Assembly (NCBI RefSeq): GCF_051912845.1
Contig: NZ_JBNCBU010000001.1
Span: 186,001 to 250,000, forward strand
Length of the DNA: 64,000 nucleotides
Direction of reading: 5' to 3'
Source of the DNA: Tsuneonella sediminis
GTDB taxonomy: Bacteria > Pseudomonadota > Alphaproteobacteria > Sphingomonadales > Sphingomonadaceae
Shown: in pieces, positions 7,023 to 15,393 of the stretch
Layout: the number at the start of each line of letters is the position of its first letter
Position numbering within the stretch: the stretch's first letter is position 1
Notes under the pieces: generated by a model
Told to the model about the DNA's origin: nothing
What the model saw: only the letters and a program-made list of their open reading frames with translations
Database searches by the model: none
Made by a program: the position numbers and the translations under genes

Positions 7023-8453
7023 ATGTCCGACGACCGCACGACCGAACTCAAGGACTTGCTGGCCCGCCAGCGCGCCGCCTTCACGCAGGCGCGGCCGGAA
7101 GACCTGTCCATCCGCCGCGACCGGATCGAGCGGGCGATGGCGCTGCTGCGCGACAGCGCCGACGAACTCTGCCGCGCGATGAGCGCCGATTTCGGCAGCC
7201 GCAGCATCCAGCAGTCGATGATCACCGACATCGCCGGGACGATCGGGTTCGGAAAGTACTGCCTGAAGAACCTCGCGGGGTGGGCGAAGCCCGAGAGGCG
7301 CAGGGTGCAGTTCCCGCTCGGTCTGCTCGGCGCGAAGGCCGAGTTGCGCTTCGAACCGAAAGGCGTGATCGGCATCCTCTCGCCGTGGAATTTCCCCGTG
7401 AATCTCAGCTTCGGGCCGCTGATGCAGGTCTTCGCGGCGGGCAACCGGGCGATGATCAAGCCAAGCGAGTTCACCGAGCGCACGAGCGAACTGATGGCGA
7501 AGCTGGTCGACAAGCGGTTCGCCGCCGAGGAATGCGTCGTGGTGACCGGCGGCCCCGAGGTCGCCCACGCCTTCAGTGAGCTGCCGTTCGACCACCTCGT
7601 GTTCACCGGATCGACTGCCACGGGACGCAAGGTGATGGAGGCCGCCGCGAGGAATCTTGTGCCGGTCACGCTGGAACTCGGCGGCAAGAGCCCGGTGTTC
7701 CTCGGCCGCGACGCGGACCTCAAGAAGGCGGGCGAGCGGATCGCGATGGGCAAGATGATGAACGCGGGCCAGATCTGCCTTGCCCCCGATTATCTTTACG
7801 TGCCCGAAGAGATCGAGGAGGGCGCGGTGGCCGCAGTCCAGCTCGGTGTGCACGAGATGTACCCGACGCTGCTCGGCAACGAGGACTACGCCAGCGTCGT
7901 TTCCGACCGGCACTTCGAACGGTTGCAGGGCCTTGTGTCCGACGCGCGCGAGAAGGGGGCCGAGGTGATTGAGGTCAATCCGGGCGGCGAGGACTTCTCG
8001 AATTCGAACACCCGCAAGATGCCGCTGACGATCTTGCGCAACGTTACCGACGACATGGCGGCGATGCAGGAGGAGATCTTCGGACCGGTCCTGCCGGTGA
8101 AGACCTATCGCCAGATCGACGAGGCAATCGACTACGTAAACGCGCACGATCGCCCGCTGGGCCTCTATTACTTCGGCGACGATTCCGGCGAACGCGAGAA
8201 AGTGCTCACCCGCACGATCAGCGGGGGGGTGACGGTGAACGACGTGGTCTTCCACGTATCGATGGAGGATTTGCCGTTCGGCGGCGTCGGACCGTCGGGG
8301 ATGGGCAGCTATCACGGGGTCGAGGGCTTCCGCGAGTTCAGCCACGCGCGCAGCGTCTATACCCAGCCGAAGATCGACGTGGCGAAACTCGGCGGTTTCA
8401 AGCCGCCTTACGGACCCGCCACCGAAAAGGCGATCCGCTCGATGATGAAGTGA
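7023..8453 (+). CDS. Coniferyl aldehyde dehydrogenase-type NAD(P)+ aldehyde dehydrogenase
   Basis: The 476-aa enzyme oxidises an aldehyde to its acid. Family residues are visible: Asn123 in PWNFP, general base Glu218 in TLELGGKSP, catalytic Cys252 in GQICLAPDY, and the FGGVGPSGMGSYHG segment near the end. The GQICLAPDYLYVP signature is typical of the coniferyl aldehyde dehydrogenase subgroup (CalB-like), which also handles long-chain or terpenoid aldehydes, so the true substrate is not certain. I chose ATG 7023, preceded by GAGGAG, over upstream in-frame starts because the N-terminus then matches the family. It stands alone, divergent from the thiolase. Confidence 0.9.
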   Translation: MSDDRTTELKDLLARQRAAFTQARPEDLSIRRDRIERAMALLRDSADELCRAMSADFGSRSIQQSMITDIAGTIGFGKYCLKNLAGWAKPERRRVQFPLGLLGAKAELRFEPKGVIGILSPWNFPVNLSFGPLMQVFAAGNRAMIKPSEFTERTSELMAKLVDKRFAAEECVVVTGGPEVAHAFSELPFDHLVFTGSTATGRKVMEAAARNLVPVTLELGGKSPVFLGRDADLKKAGERIAMGKMMNAGQICLAPDYLYVPEEIEEGAVAAVQLGVHEMYPTLLGNEDYASVVSDRHFERLQGLVSDAREKGAEVIEVNPGGEDFSNSNTRKMPLTILRNVTDDMAAMQEEIFGPVLPVKTYRQIDEAIDYVNAHDRPLGLYYFGDDSGEREKVLTRTISGGVTVNDVVFHVSMEDLPFGGVGPSGMGSYHGVEGFREFSHARSVYTQPKIDVAKLGGFKPPYGPATEKAIRSMMK

Positions 8454-8583
8454 GTGACGATCCCCATTCGTTTGGCAAGTAGCACGGAAGGCGGCCAGCG
8501 CGTTTCGGCCGGCCGGCGGGGCCCGACTTTTCATACCTTGTCACCGGTGATAGCCTCCTTGCAGCACAGAATGGAGCAGGCCG

Positions 8584-9063
8584 ATGAGACCAGTCCTTCT
8601 CGCCCCGCTGTTCGCGGTAACCGCGCTTGTCGCGCCCGAGGTTCCAGCGGGCGCCGAAGCCGGTCAGCCGCAACATTCCACTGAGGAACTGGCGGTTCTG
8701 CAGACAAACGAAGCCGTACTGCAGGCGGTACGGGACAAAGATGCGAAGGCCTTTAGCGACCTGACCGTGAACGATCTTCGCGTCCTCGCGCCCGGCGGCC
8801 GCTTGGAAGACAAGGCGATGGTCATCAAGGGGCTTGGGACGGTCGTGGGTAATCTCGACAATGTCGAGACCGAGGCCATGATCGTCGGCGATACCGCGCT
8901 CGTCATGGGCAAGATGCAGGGTGATGCCGCGATGGAACCCTTCGGCAAGCTTCCGCCGATGAAGTACATCGCGACTTTCGTTCGCACCGGTGAAGGGTGG
9001 CGCATGCTCTCCCGGGCGATCACACCCTGCGCATCGGTGGCAATAGAGAAAGGCGTCTGTTGA
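8584..9063 (+). CDS. Exported NTF2-like (SnoaL/DUF4440-type) protein
   Basis: The 159-aa product has an N-terminal signal peptide (MRPVLLAPLFAVTALVAPEVPAGAEA) followed by one NTF2-like domain: a helix with AVLQTNEAVLQAVRDKDAKAFSDLTVNDLRVLAPGG, then strands ending in YIATFVRTGEGWRMLSRAITPC. Members of this fold bind small ligands or act as isomerases, but no catalytic residues can be assigned here. Two Cys near the C-terminus (C149, C159) could form a disulfide in the periplasm. A 10-bp palindrome TCACCGGTGA lies 33 nt upstream. It is monocistronic, ahead of the nuo operon. Confidence 0.75.
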   Translation: MRPVLLAPLFAVTALVAPEVPAGAEAGQPQHSTEELAVLQTNEAVLQAVRDKDAKAFSDLTVNDLRVLAPGGRLEDKAMVIKGLGTVVGNLDNVETEAMIVGDTALVMGKMQGDAAMEPFGKLPPMKYIATFVRTGEGWRMLSRAITPCASVAIEKGVC

Positions 9064-9193
9064 CCCCTCGCTAGGCGCAGGGACCTGCAAGCTGGCTCGG
9101 TTCGCAGCCCGGCTCATTCCGCCGGCTCGGCCGTGCCCTATGGCCTCGAGACGTCGCGAATTCGCTCAAACGGGAAATGCGACCCTCGAACCC

Positions 9194-9222
9194 TTGCACG
9201 CCCGGGGTGTGGCATCTAGAGG
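9194..9222 (+). promoter_or_regulatory. Candidate promoter of the nuo operon
   Basis: TTGCAC is followed after 17 nt by TAGAGG, about 36 nt before the nuoA start. The hexamers are imperfect, but this is the only well-spaced pair I found in the 195-nt gap (9064-9258) in front of the operon. The rest of that gap shows nothing else. Confidence 0.3.
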
Positions 9223-9258
9223 CACGCCTGAATTAGCCCCCTCCGCTGGGAATCACTC

Positions 9259-9633
9259 TTGGTCGACCTGTCGCAATACCTGCCGATCCTGATCTTCCTG
9301 GGCATCGCCCTGGGGCTTTCGGTGCTGTTCGTGTTCCTGCCGATGGGCGTCGCCCGCCTGACCGGAACGCACAATCCCAATGCGGAAAAGCTGAGCGAAT
9401 ACGAGTGCGGCTTTCCCGCGTTCGAGGACCCGCGCAGCCAGTTCGACGTGCGGTTCTACCTCGTCGCGATCCTGTTCATCATCTTCGACCTCGAGGCGGC
9501 GTTCCTGTTCCCCTGGGCGGTCAGCCTCGACATGACCGGCTGGCCGGGCTGGATAACCATGATGATATTCCTGGGCGAACTCGCGGTCGGACTTGCCTAT
9601 GCGTGGAAGAAGGGAGCGCTGGAATGGGAGTAG
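9259..9633 (+). CDS. nuoA: NADH-quinone oxidoreductase subunit A
   Basis: This is a small membrane subunit of respiratory complex I with three transmembrane helices. The 124-aa sequence contains the conserved loop KLSEYECGFPAFEDPRSQFDVRFYLVAILFIIFDLE, which carries the Cys of the TM1-2 loop that contacts the quinone cavity. Translation starts at TTG, the only reasonable start. First gene of a full nuoA-N operon. It overlaps nuoB by 10 nt. Confidence 0.95.
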   Translation: MVDLSQYLPILIFLGIALGLSVLFVFLPMGVARLTGTHNPNAEKLSEYECGFPAFEDPRSQFDVRFYLVAILFIIFDLEAAFLFPWAVSLDMTGWPGWITMMIFLGELAVGLAYAWKKGALEWE

Positions 9634-10229
9634 ATCGCCAGCCCTCGCTCGACCATCGGCTTGCCAATCCGGGCGCGACGACGGCACCGGATGGGGCCCG
9701 GAACTGGATGCTGCACCAGCAGCACAAGGACCCGGAATCGGGCTATTTCAACGCGTTGTCGACCGAGCTCGACAACAAGGGCTTTCTCGTCACCTCGACC
9801 GAGGAGCTGTTCCAGTGGGCGCGCACGGGCTCGCTGTGGTGGATGACCTTCGGTCTCGCCTGCTGCGCGGTCGAGATGATCCACGTCAACATGCCGCGCT
9901 ACGACATGGAGCGCTTCGGCGTCGCGCCGCGCGCCTCTCCGCGCCAGTCGGACGTGATGATCGTGGCCGGGACCCTCTGCAACAAGATGGCCCCCGCGCT
10001 GCGCAAGGTCTACGACCAGATGTCGGACCCCAAGTACGTCATCTCGATGGGCTCGTGCGCAAACGGCGGCGGCTATTATCACTACAGCTATTCGGTGGTG
10101 CGCGGCTGCGACCGGATCGTGCCGGTCGACATCTATGTCCCCGGTTGCCCGCCGACGGCCGAGGCGCTGCTCTACGGCGTGATGCAGCTCCAGCGAAAGA
10201 TCCGCCGCGAAGGGACGATCGAGCGATGA
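9624..10229 (+). CDS. nuoB: NADH-quinone oxidoreductase subunit B
   Basis: NuoB holds the terminal 4Fe-4S cluster N2, which hands electrons to quinone. The 201-aa protein shows the four ligands: the tandem Cys pair in FGLACCAVEMIHVNM, then VAGTLCNKM... with SMGSCANGGGYY and YVPGCPPTAEALLYG. The N-terminal 30 residues are variable and probably flexible. The ATG at 9624 lies inside the end of nuoA; a longer upstream frame is a shadow of nuoA. Confidence 0.96.
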   Translation: MGVDRQPSLDHRLANPGATTAPDGARNWMLHQQHKDPESGYFNALSTELDNKGFLVTSTEELFQWARTGSLWWMTFGLACCAVEMIHVNMPRYDMERFGVAPRASPRQSDVMIVAGTLCNKMAPALRKVYDQMSDPKYVISMGSCANGGGYYHYSYSVVRGCDRIVPVDIYVPGCPPTAEALLYGVMQLQRKIRREGTIER

Positions 10230-10242
10230 GGGGCTCGCGCTG

Positions 10243-11142
10243 ATGGCGGCTGTCTATCACCCGGCACCGAGGATCGCCTCGAACGAGGGCGTGCGCGAGA
10301 CGCTTTCGGCCGCGCTCGGCGGCATGCTCGTTTCGGCCCGCGAGGAGCATGGCGAAATCCTGCTCACCGTCGCGCGAGATTCGGTCGAGGACGCGCTGCG
10401 TCTGCTGCGCGACGGTCACGATTACCAGCAGCTGATGGAGATCGCCGGCGTCGACTATCCGGGCCGTGCGGAGCGGTTCGAGGTCGTCTACATGCTGCTC
10501 AGCCTGACGAAGAACCACCGCGTCATGGTCAAGGTGACCGCGGCCGAGGACACCCCGGTGCCGACGGTGACGACGCTGTGGCCCAACGCCGGCTGGCTCG
10601 AGCGCGAGGTGTTCGACATGTACGGCGTGCTGTTTGCCGGCAATACGGACCTCAGGCGCATCCTCACCGACTACGGGTTCGAAGGACATCCCTTCCGCAA
10701 GGACTTCCCGCTCACCGGCTACACCGAGTTGCGCTATTCCGAAGACGAGAAGCGCGTCGTCTACGAACCGGTCGACCTGCCGCAGGACCTGCGCCAGTTC
10801 GACTTCATGAGTCCATGGGAGGGGGCGGATTACGTCCTCCCCGGCGACGAGAAGGCCGCGACCCCGCCGGTGAACGAGCCGCAGACCACCGACAAGCCCG
10901 CCGACACGGGTGCAGGCGCAAGGACCGACGCAAAGGCGGCGGAGCACGTGGCCGAGGGAATCGGCGAGAACGGCGAGGGCGAGCCCGTCCCCGCGGACAC
11001 CGGTACCGCCGAGCCCGGCGCGCCCGAACCGACCGAGAGACGCCCGGCGCGCAAGCCGCGCAAGGCGACCGCCCGCGATACGAAACCCGCTACCGAACCG
11101 AAGAAGCGCGCCCCGCGCAAGAAGAAGGGCGACGCCGAATGA
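10243..11142 (+). CDS. nuoC: NADH-quinone oxidoreductase subunit C with long disordered tail
   Basis: This is the 30-kDa subunit of the complex I connecting arm. The folded part (about 1-205) ends in the signature ERE.FDMYGVLFAGNTDLRRILTDYGFEGHPFRKDFPLTGYTE and the YEPVDLPQDLRQFDF segment. It is followed by about 95 residues rich in Glu, Ala, Pro and Lys, finishing in a basic stretch (KKRAPRKKKGDAE). Family members are normally about 200 aa, so the tail is an addition and probably disordered. Separate from nuoD, unlike the nuoCD fusion of enterics. Its stop overlaps the next start (ATGA). Confidence 0.95.
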   Translation: MAAVYHPAPRIASNEGVRETLSAALGGMLVSAREEHGEILLTVARDSVEDALRLLRDGHDYQQLMEIAGVDYPGRAERFEVVYMLLSLTKNHRVMVKVTAAEDTPVPTVTTLWPNAGWLEREVFDMYGVLFAGNTDLRRILTDYGFEGHPFRKDFPLTGYTELRYSEDEKRVVYEPVDLPQDLRQFDFMSPWEGADYVLPGDEKAATPPVNEPQTTDKPADTGAGARTDAKAAEHVAEGIGENGEGEPVPADTGTAEPGAPEPTERRPARKPRKATARDTKPATEPKKRAPRKKKGDAE

Positions 11143-11690
11143 ACCGCGCGCTGGCCTTGTCCGCGATCCTGGCGCTCGCGGCTTGCTCGAGGTCGCCCGA
11201 CGCACCGGCCGGCGAAAGCGCCGACGATTTCGCGAAGCGTGCAGGCGTCGAGGCAGCGCCCGGCGCCGTCCCGTCGGTGGCGGAGATCAACGCTCAGCCC
11301 GTCGTCGCCCCTACGGGCGCGGCGCAGTTGACCCCCCTCAGCAACGATGCGCCCAAAGCGCTGGGTGCAATCGCCGGCGGATGCTCTTTTATCTACCAGG
11401 GCCGTTCGCTGCTCGTGGTGGGCGCGGGCGAGGGGACCAATCCGACCGGCCGCGGCGTGCTGGTGATCGACGGCCAGCAGGTCGTGCTTCCGGGCACGGC
11501 GGCCGGCGGCACGCAGGTCGTCGAAAGCGGACCGACGCTGACCGGCGCGGGTTACACCGTCTCGGTCCTGCGCGCCGAAGGGGCGCCGCAGGCCAAGGGC
11601 GGACGCAACGAATGGACCGCGGGGCTCAAGGTCGCGGGACCCCAGGGCGAGACGACGTTCTCTCCCGGCATCTGGAGCTGCACCGCATGA
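11139..11690 (+). CDS. Lipoprotein of unknown function inside the nuo operon
   Basis: The 183-aa product begins MNRALALSAILALAAC, with lipobox LAAC (Cys16). The mature part has a Pro/Ala-rich linker, then a probable beta domain (GGCSFIYQGRSLLVVGAGEG, RGVLVIDGQQVVLPG) ending in Cys181 (WSCTA), with Cys near residue 83 as a possible disulfide partner. It overlaps nuoC and nuoD by 4 nt each (ATGA), so it is translationally coupled within the operon. No catalytic motif is recognised. An envelope role linked to complex I assembly or stability is conceivable, but only the position suggests it. Confidence 0.8.
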   Translation: MNRALALSAILALAACSRSPDAPAGESADDFAKRAGVEAAPGAVPSVAEINAQPVVAPTGAAQLTPLSNDAPKALGAIAGGCSFIYQGRSLLVVGAGEGTNPTGRGVLVIDGQQVVLPGTAAGGTQVVESGPTLTGAGYTVSVLRAEGAPQAKGGRNEWTAGLKVAGPQGETTFSPGIWSCTA

Positions 11691-12898
11691 GCATGCAACT
11701 CGAACACTCGCCGACCACCGGCGACGACGTCATCACCAACTACACGATCAACTTCGGGCCGCAGCACCCCGCCGCACACGGCGTACTGCGCATGGTCATG
11801 GAACTCGACGGCGAGATCATCGAACGGATCGATCCGCACGTCGGGCTTCTCCACCGCGGCACCGAGAAGCTGATCGAGCACAAGACCTACTTGCAGGCGC
11901 TGCCGTACTTCGACCGGCTCGACTACTGCAGCCCGCTGTGCATGGAGCACAGCTACGTCCTTGCGATCGAGAAGCTGCTCAACATCGAGGTGCCGATCCG
12001 CGCGCAGTACCTGCGGGTGCTGTTCGCCGAGCTGACGCGCATCTCGAACCACATGCTCAATCTCGGCAGCCACGTGATGGACGTCGGCGCGATGACGCCG
12101 AACCTGTGGATGTTCGAGATCCGCGAAGACTGCATGAACTTCTTCGAGGCTATCTCGGGAGCCCGCATGCACAGCGCTTGGTTCCGCCCCGGCGGCGTCC
12201 ACGAGGACGTGCCGCTCAAGGTGCTGACCGACCTCGCCGACTGGCTCGACACCCGTCTGCCGCGCCTGTTCGAGGACGCGATGAGCCTCGTGGTCGACAA
12301 CCGCATCTTCAAGCAGCGCAACGTGGACATTGCCGTGGTGAGCAAGAACGACGCGGTCGCCTGGGGCTTCTCCGGCCCGATGATCCGTGCCGCGGGCATT
12401 CCGTGGGACCTCAGGAAGAGCCAGCCCTACGACGTCTATGACCGGATGGATTTCGAGATCCCGGTCGGCACCAACTCCGACTGTTACGACCGGTTCATGG
12501 TCCGGGTCGAGGAAGTGCGCCAGTCCGCCCGCATCATGAAGCAGTGCCTCGCCGAGATGCCCGAAGGCCCGATCGCCAGCGACGACCGCAAGGTGGTCCC
12601 GCCCAAGCGCGCCGAGATGAAGCAGTCTATGGAAGCGCTGATCCACCACTTCAAGCTCTATACTGAAGGCTTCCACGTCCCCGCGGGCGAGGTCTACGTC
12701 GCCACCGAAAGCCCCAAGGGCGAGTTCGGCGTCTACCTCGTGTCGGACGGGTCTAACAAACCTTACCGCTGCAAGATCCGCCCGACCGCGTTCAGCCACC
12801 TGCAGGCGATGGACTTCATGTCCAAAGGCCACATGCTGCCCGACGCGACGGCAATCCTCGGCGCAATCGACGTGGTGTTCGGGGAGTGCGACCGGTGA
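11687..12898 (+). CDS. nuoD: NADH-quinone oxidoreductase subunit D
   Basis: This is the 49-kDa subunit that forms the quinone-binding pocket with NuoB. The 403-aa protein has NFGPQHPAAHGVLR near the start (the His is the quinone-site residue), LDYCSPLCMEHSY, SGARMHSAWFRPGGV and the C-terminal PTAFSHLQAMDFMSKGHMLPDATAILGAIDVVFGECDR. The start overlaps the lipoprotein stop (ATGA). The long frame reading upstream through nuoC is spurious. Confidence 0.97.
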   Translation: MSMQLEHSPTTGDDVITNYTINFGPQHPAAHGVLRMVMELDGEIIERIDPHVGLLHRGTEKLIEHKTYLQALPYFDRLDYCSPLCMEHSYVLAIEKLLNIEVPIRAQYLRVLFAELTRISNHMLNLGSHVMDVGAMTPNLWMFEIREDCMNFFEAISGARMHSAWFRPGGVHEDVPLKVLTDLADWLDTRLPRLFEDAMSLVVDNRIFKQRNVDIAVVSKNDAVAWGFSGPMIRAAGIPWDLRKSQPYDVYDRMDFEIPVGTNSDCYDRFMVRVEEVRQSARIMKQCLAEMPEGPIASDDRKVVPPKRAEMKQSMEALIHHFKLYTEGFHVPAGEVYVATESPKGEFGVYLVSDGSNKPYRCKIRPTAFSHLQAMDFMSKGHMLPDATAILGAIDVVFGECDR

Positions 12899-13143
12899 TC
12901 GATACGCTCATCGGATTTTTCGAACGCCACAAGCGAACGATCTCCGTGGCGGGGATCGTATGGTTTGCGCTGGGCTGTGCCATTACCGCGCGATTTATCG
13001 AGCTTCCCGATTGGCGTTTCTGGAGCGATGAATTCGCGCTGTATTCCGGTGCGGCTTACAACGCCATCTGGTGGGGATTTCTTCGTCCAGCGGTCCAACG
13101 CCGCCGTGCAAACCTTTTGTCTGAGCCCGTGATCCATGGCTGA
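12895..13143 (+). CDS. Small membrane protein inside the nuo operon
   Basis: The 82-aa product starts at GTG overlapping the nuoD stop (GTGA) and ends overlapping the nuoE start by 8 nt. It has an amphipathic N-terminus (DTLIGFFERHKRT), a clear transmembrane segment (ISVAGIVWFALGCAITARFI), a second hydrophobic stretch (YSGAAYNAIWWGFLRPAV) and a basic tail. A GTG at 12886 is an alternative start. It matches no complex I subunit I know. Its codon use (for example GCTTACAACGCC, TTTTGTCT) looks a little less GC-biased than its neighbours. Confidence 0.62.
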   Translation: MIDTLIGFFERHKRTISVAGIVWFALGCAITARFIELPDWRFWSDEFALYSGAAYNAIWWGFLRPAVQRRRANLLSEPVIHG

Positions 13144-13804
13144 CCGCGCCCCCGCACCCGATACGCCCGAACTGCGCGAGCGGTGGGGTTCGTTCGCCTG
13201 GACCGCCGAGAACGCGGACAAGGCGAAGGAGATCGTCGCGCGCTATCCCGAAGGGCGGCAGCGCTCGGCGGTGATGCCGCTGCTCGACCTTGCCCAGCGG
13301 CAGGTCGGCGCGGAGACGAACACGCAAGGCTGGCTGCCGCTGCCGGTGATCGAGTTCGTCGCCGCCCAGCTCGACATGCCGGTGATCCGCGTGCTCGAGG
13401 TCGCGACGTTCTACACGATGTACAACATCGCGCCGGTTGGTCGTTTTCACGTGCAGGTCTGCGGCACCACGCCGTGCATGCTGCGCGGCTCGGACGACAT
13501 CCTCGCCGCCTGCTACAAGCGCGGGATGAAGAAGGGTTATACCACCGGCGACGGGCTGTGGACGCTGACCGAGGTCGAGTGCATGGGCAACTGCGCCAGC
13601 GCCCCGATGGTCCAGATCAACGACGGCAACTACGAGGACCTGACTCCTGAGCGCCTCGACGCGGTTCTCGACGCGCTCGAGCGCGGCGAGACGCCGAAGG
13701 AAGGCACGCAGGATCCCGAGCGCCACACTGTCGAGCCGGTAGGCGGCCCGACCACCCTCAGGCAGATGGTGACCGAAAACCACGATTACCGGGGCGAATG
13801 GTGA
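13136..13804 (+). CDS. nuoE: NADH-quinone oxidoreductase subunit E
   Basis: This is the 24-kDa subunit carrying the 2Fe-2S cluster N1a of the NADH-dehydrogenase module. The 222-aa protein has the helical bundle region, RVLEVATFYTMYNIAPVGRFHVQVCGTTPCMLRGSDD with the first two Cys ligands, and VECMGNCASAPMVQIND with the other two. The C-terminal 40 residues (from ERGETPKEG) form an extension beyond the enteric length. Confidence 0.96.
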   Translation: MADRAPAPDTPELRERWGSFAWTAENADKAKEIVARYPEGRQRSAVMPLLDLAQRQVGAETNTQGWLPLPVIEFVAAQLDMPVIRVLEVATFYTMYNIAPVGRFHVQVCGTTPCMLRGSDDILAACYKRGMKKGYTTGDGLWTLTEVECMGNCASAPMVQINDGNYEDLTPERLDAVLDALERGETPKEGTQDPERHTVEPVGGPTTLRQMVTENHDYRGEW

Positions 13805-13944
13805 TGGACATCGTGACGATCATCATCGCGCTTGTCCTGATCTTCATCGCTTGGAAGGTGTTGATGGGCATCGTCAAGTTTGGCGCGATCGCGCTTATCC
13901 TGATTGCAGCCGTGTGGTTCATTACCAGCGGTGGGATGGGCTGA
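13804..13944 (+). CDS. Tiny membrane protein between nuoE and nuoF (first of two)
   Basis: This 46-aa frame starts at an ATG that shares one base with the nuoE stop (TGATG) and ends sharing one base with the next start. It is almost wholly hydrophobic: IVTIIIALVLIFIAWKVL then FGAIALILIAAVWFITS, two adjacent membrane segments. It is too short for most gene callers. The unbroken coupling nuoE-13804-13944-nuoF argues that it is translated. Function unknown. Confidence 0.58.
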   Translation: MDIVTIIIALVLIFIAWKVLMGIVKFGAIALILIAAVWFITSGGMG

Positions 13945-14114
13945 TGCGCGTGCTGCTTTACCTGGTTCCGGCAATGGCACTGATCGTGGGGATAGTGCTC
14001 CTCGCGCGCGAAATGTGGCTGATCGGGGCGCCGCTGGTCGTCGCCGCCATCGCGCTGTTCGTAGCGCTTCGGCAGCAGGGCAAAATGACCGGAGGCGACG
14101 GCAATGCTCGCTGA
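13944..14114 (+). CDS. Tiny membrane protein between nuoE and nuoF (second of two)
   Basis: The 56-aa frame has two predicted membrane helices (VLLYLVPAMALIVGIVLLA and MWLIGAPLVVAAIALFVAL) and a short polar tail (RQQGKMTGGDGNAR). It is coupled to the preceding frame by TGATG and overlaps the nuoF start by 11 nt. No known complex I subunit matches. Confidence 0.58.
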   Translation: MRVLLYLVPAMALIVGIVLLAREMWLIGAPLVVAAIALFVALRQQGKMTGGDGNAR

Positions 14115-15393
14115 CAAGGACCGGATTTTCACCAACCTCTACGGCTACCAGGACTGGGGCCTCAAGGCGGCGCAGGCGCGCGGCGACTGGGACGACACCC
14201 GGAAGCTGATGAGCGTCGGGCAGGACGCGATCATCGACGAGATCAAGGAATCGGGCCTGCGCGGGCGCGGCGGGGCGGGTTTCCCGACCGGCATGAAGTG
14301 GTCGTTCATGCCCAAGGAGAGCAAGGACGGACGGCCGAGCTTCCTCGTCATCAACGCCGACGAATCCGAGCCCGGTTCATGCAAGGACCGCGAGATCATC
14401 CGCCACGATCCGCACAAGCTGATCGAGGGCGCGCTGGTCGCCGGTTACGCGATGCGCGCGCGGGCCGCATACATCTATATCCGCGGCGAATTCATCCGCG
14501 AGGCCGAGACGCTCTTCAGCGCGGTGGCCGAAGCCTATAACGCCGGGTTGCTCGGCAAGAACGCGGCCGGTTCGGGTTACGATTTCGACGTCTTCGTCCA
14601 CCGCGGCGCGGGCGCATACATCTGCGGCGAAGAGACCGCGATGATCGAGAGCCTTGAGGGCAAGAAGGGCCAGCCGCGTCTGAAGCCTCCGTTCCCCGCC
14701 GGCGCGGGCCTCTATGGCTGCCCGACCACGGTCAACAACGTCGAAAGCATCGCGGTCGTCCCCACAATCCTGCGGCGCGGCGCATCGTGGTTCGCCAGCT
14801 TCGGCCGGCCGAACAACGCGGGCACCAAGCTGTTCCAGATCAGCGGCCACGTGAACAAGCCCTGCGTCGTCGAGGAAGCCATGAGCATTCCGTTCGGCGA
14901 ACTGATCGAAAAGCATTGCGGAGGCATCATCGGCGGGCGCGACAACCTGCTCGCGGTTATCCCGGGTGGCTCGTCGGTCCCGCTGGTTCCGGCGGACCAG
15001 ATCTGGGACTGCCCGATGGACTTCGACGGGCTGAAGGAAGTCGGCAGCGGCCTCGGCACCGCGGCGGCAATCGTGATGGACAAGTCGACCGACATCGTCC
15101 GCGCGATCAGCCGGATCAGCTATTTCTACAAGCACGAGAGCTGCGGCCAGTGCACCCCGTGCCGTGAAGGCGTGGGCTGGATGTGGCGCGTGATGGAGCG
15201 TCTGCGCACCGGCGACGCGCATGTCGAGGAGATCGACATGTTGCACCAGGTGACCAAGCAGGTCGAAGGCCACACGATCTGCGCGCTTGGTGATGCGGCC
15301 GCCTGGCCGATCCAGGGCCTGATCAAGCACTTCCGGCCAGAGATCGAGCGCCGCATCGCGGAAGCCGGCAACATGGCGGAGGCCGCCGAATGA
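14104..15393 (+). CDS. nuoF: NADH-quinone oxidoreductase subunit F
   Basis: This subunit binds NADH and FMN and carries the 4Fe-4S cluster N3. The 429-aa protein shows the NADH-binding LRGRGGAGFPTGMKW, the FMN segment NADESEPGSCKDREI, CGEETAMIESLEGKKGQPRLKPPFPA, and the cluster motif ESCGQCTPCREG with the distant fourth Cys in HTICALGDAAAWP. Length and motifs are fully typical. The stop overlaps the next start (ATGA). Confidence 0.97.
   Translation: MLADKDRIFTNLYGYQDWGLKAAQARGDWDDTRKLMSVGQDAIIDEIKESGLRGRGGAGFPTGMKWSFMPKESKDGRPSFLVINADESEPGSCKDREIIRHDPHKLIEGALVAGYAMRARAAYIYIRGEFIREAETLFSAVAEAYNAGLLGKNAAGSGYDFDVFVHRGAGAYICGEETAMIESLEGKKGQPRLKPPFPAGAGLYGCPTTVNNVESIAVVPTILRRGASWFASFGRPNNAGTKLFQISGHVNKPCVVEEAMSIPFGELIEKHCGGIIGGRDNLLAVIPGGSSVPLVPADQIWDCPMDFDGLKEVGSGLGTAAAIVMDKSTDIVRAISRISYFYKHESCGQCTPCREGVGWMWRVMERLRTGDAHVEEIDMLHQVTKQVEGHTICALGDAAAWPIQGLIKHFRPEIERRIAEAGNMAEAAE

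Noticed and set aside
6927..8534. A 535-codon open frame antisense to the aldehyde dehydrogenase
   Set aside because: Long antisense frames are common in GC-rich DNA. Its product has no domain-like pattern and the sense frame has all the catalytic residues of its family.
9405..10229. Longer upstream reading for nuoB and similar long frames at nuoD, nuoG, nuoI, nuoK and the methyltransferase gene
   Set aside because: The upstream portions overlap certain genes and lack family similarity. Starts at the 1-10 nt overlaps give the normal protein lengths.
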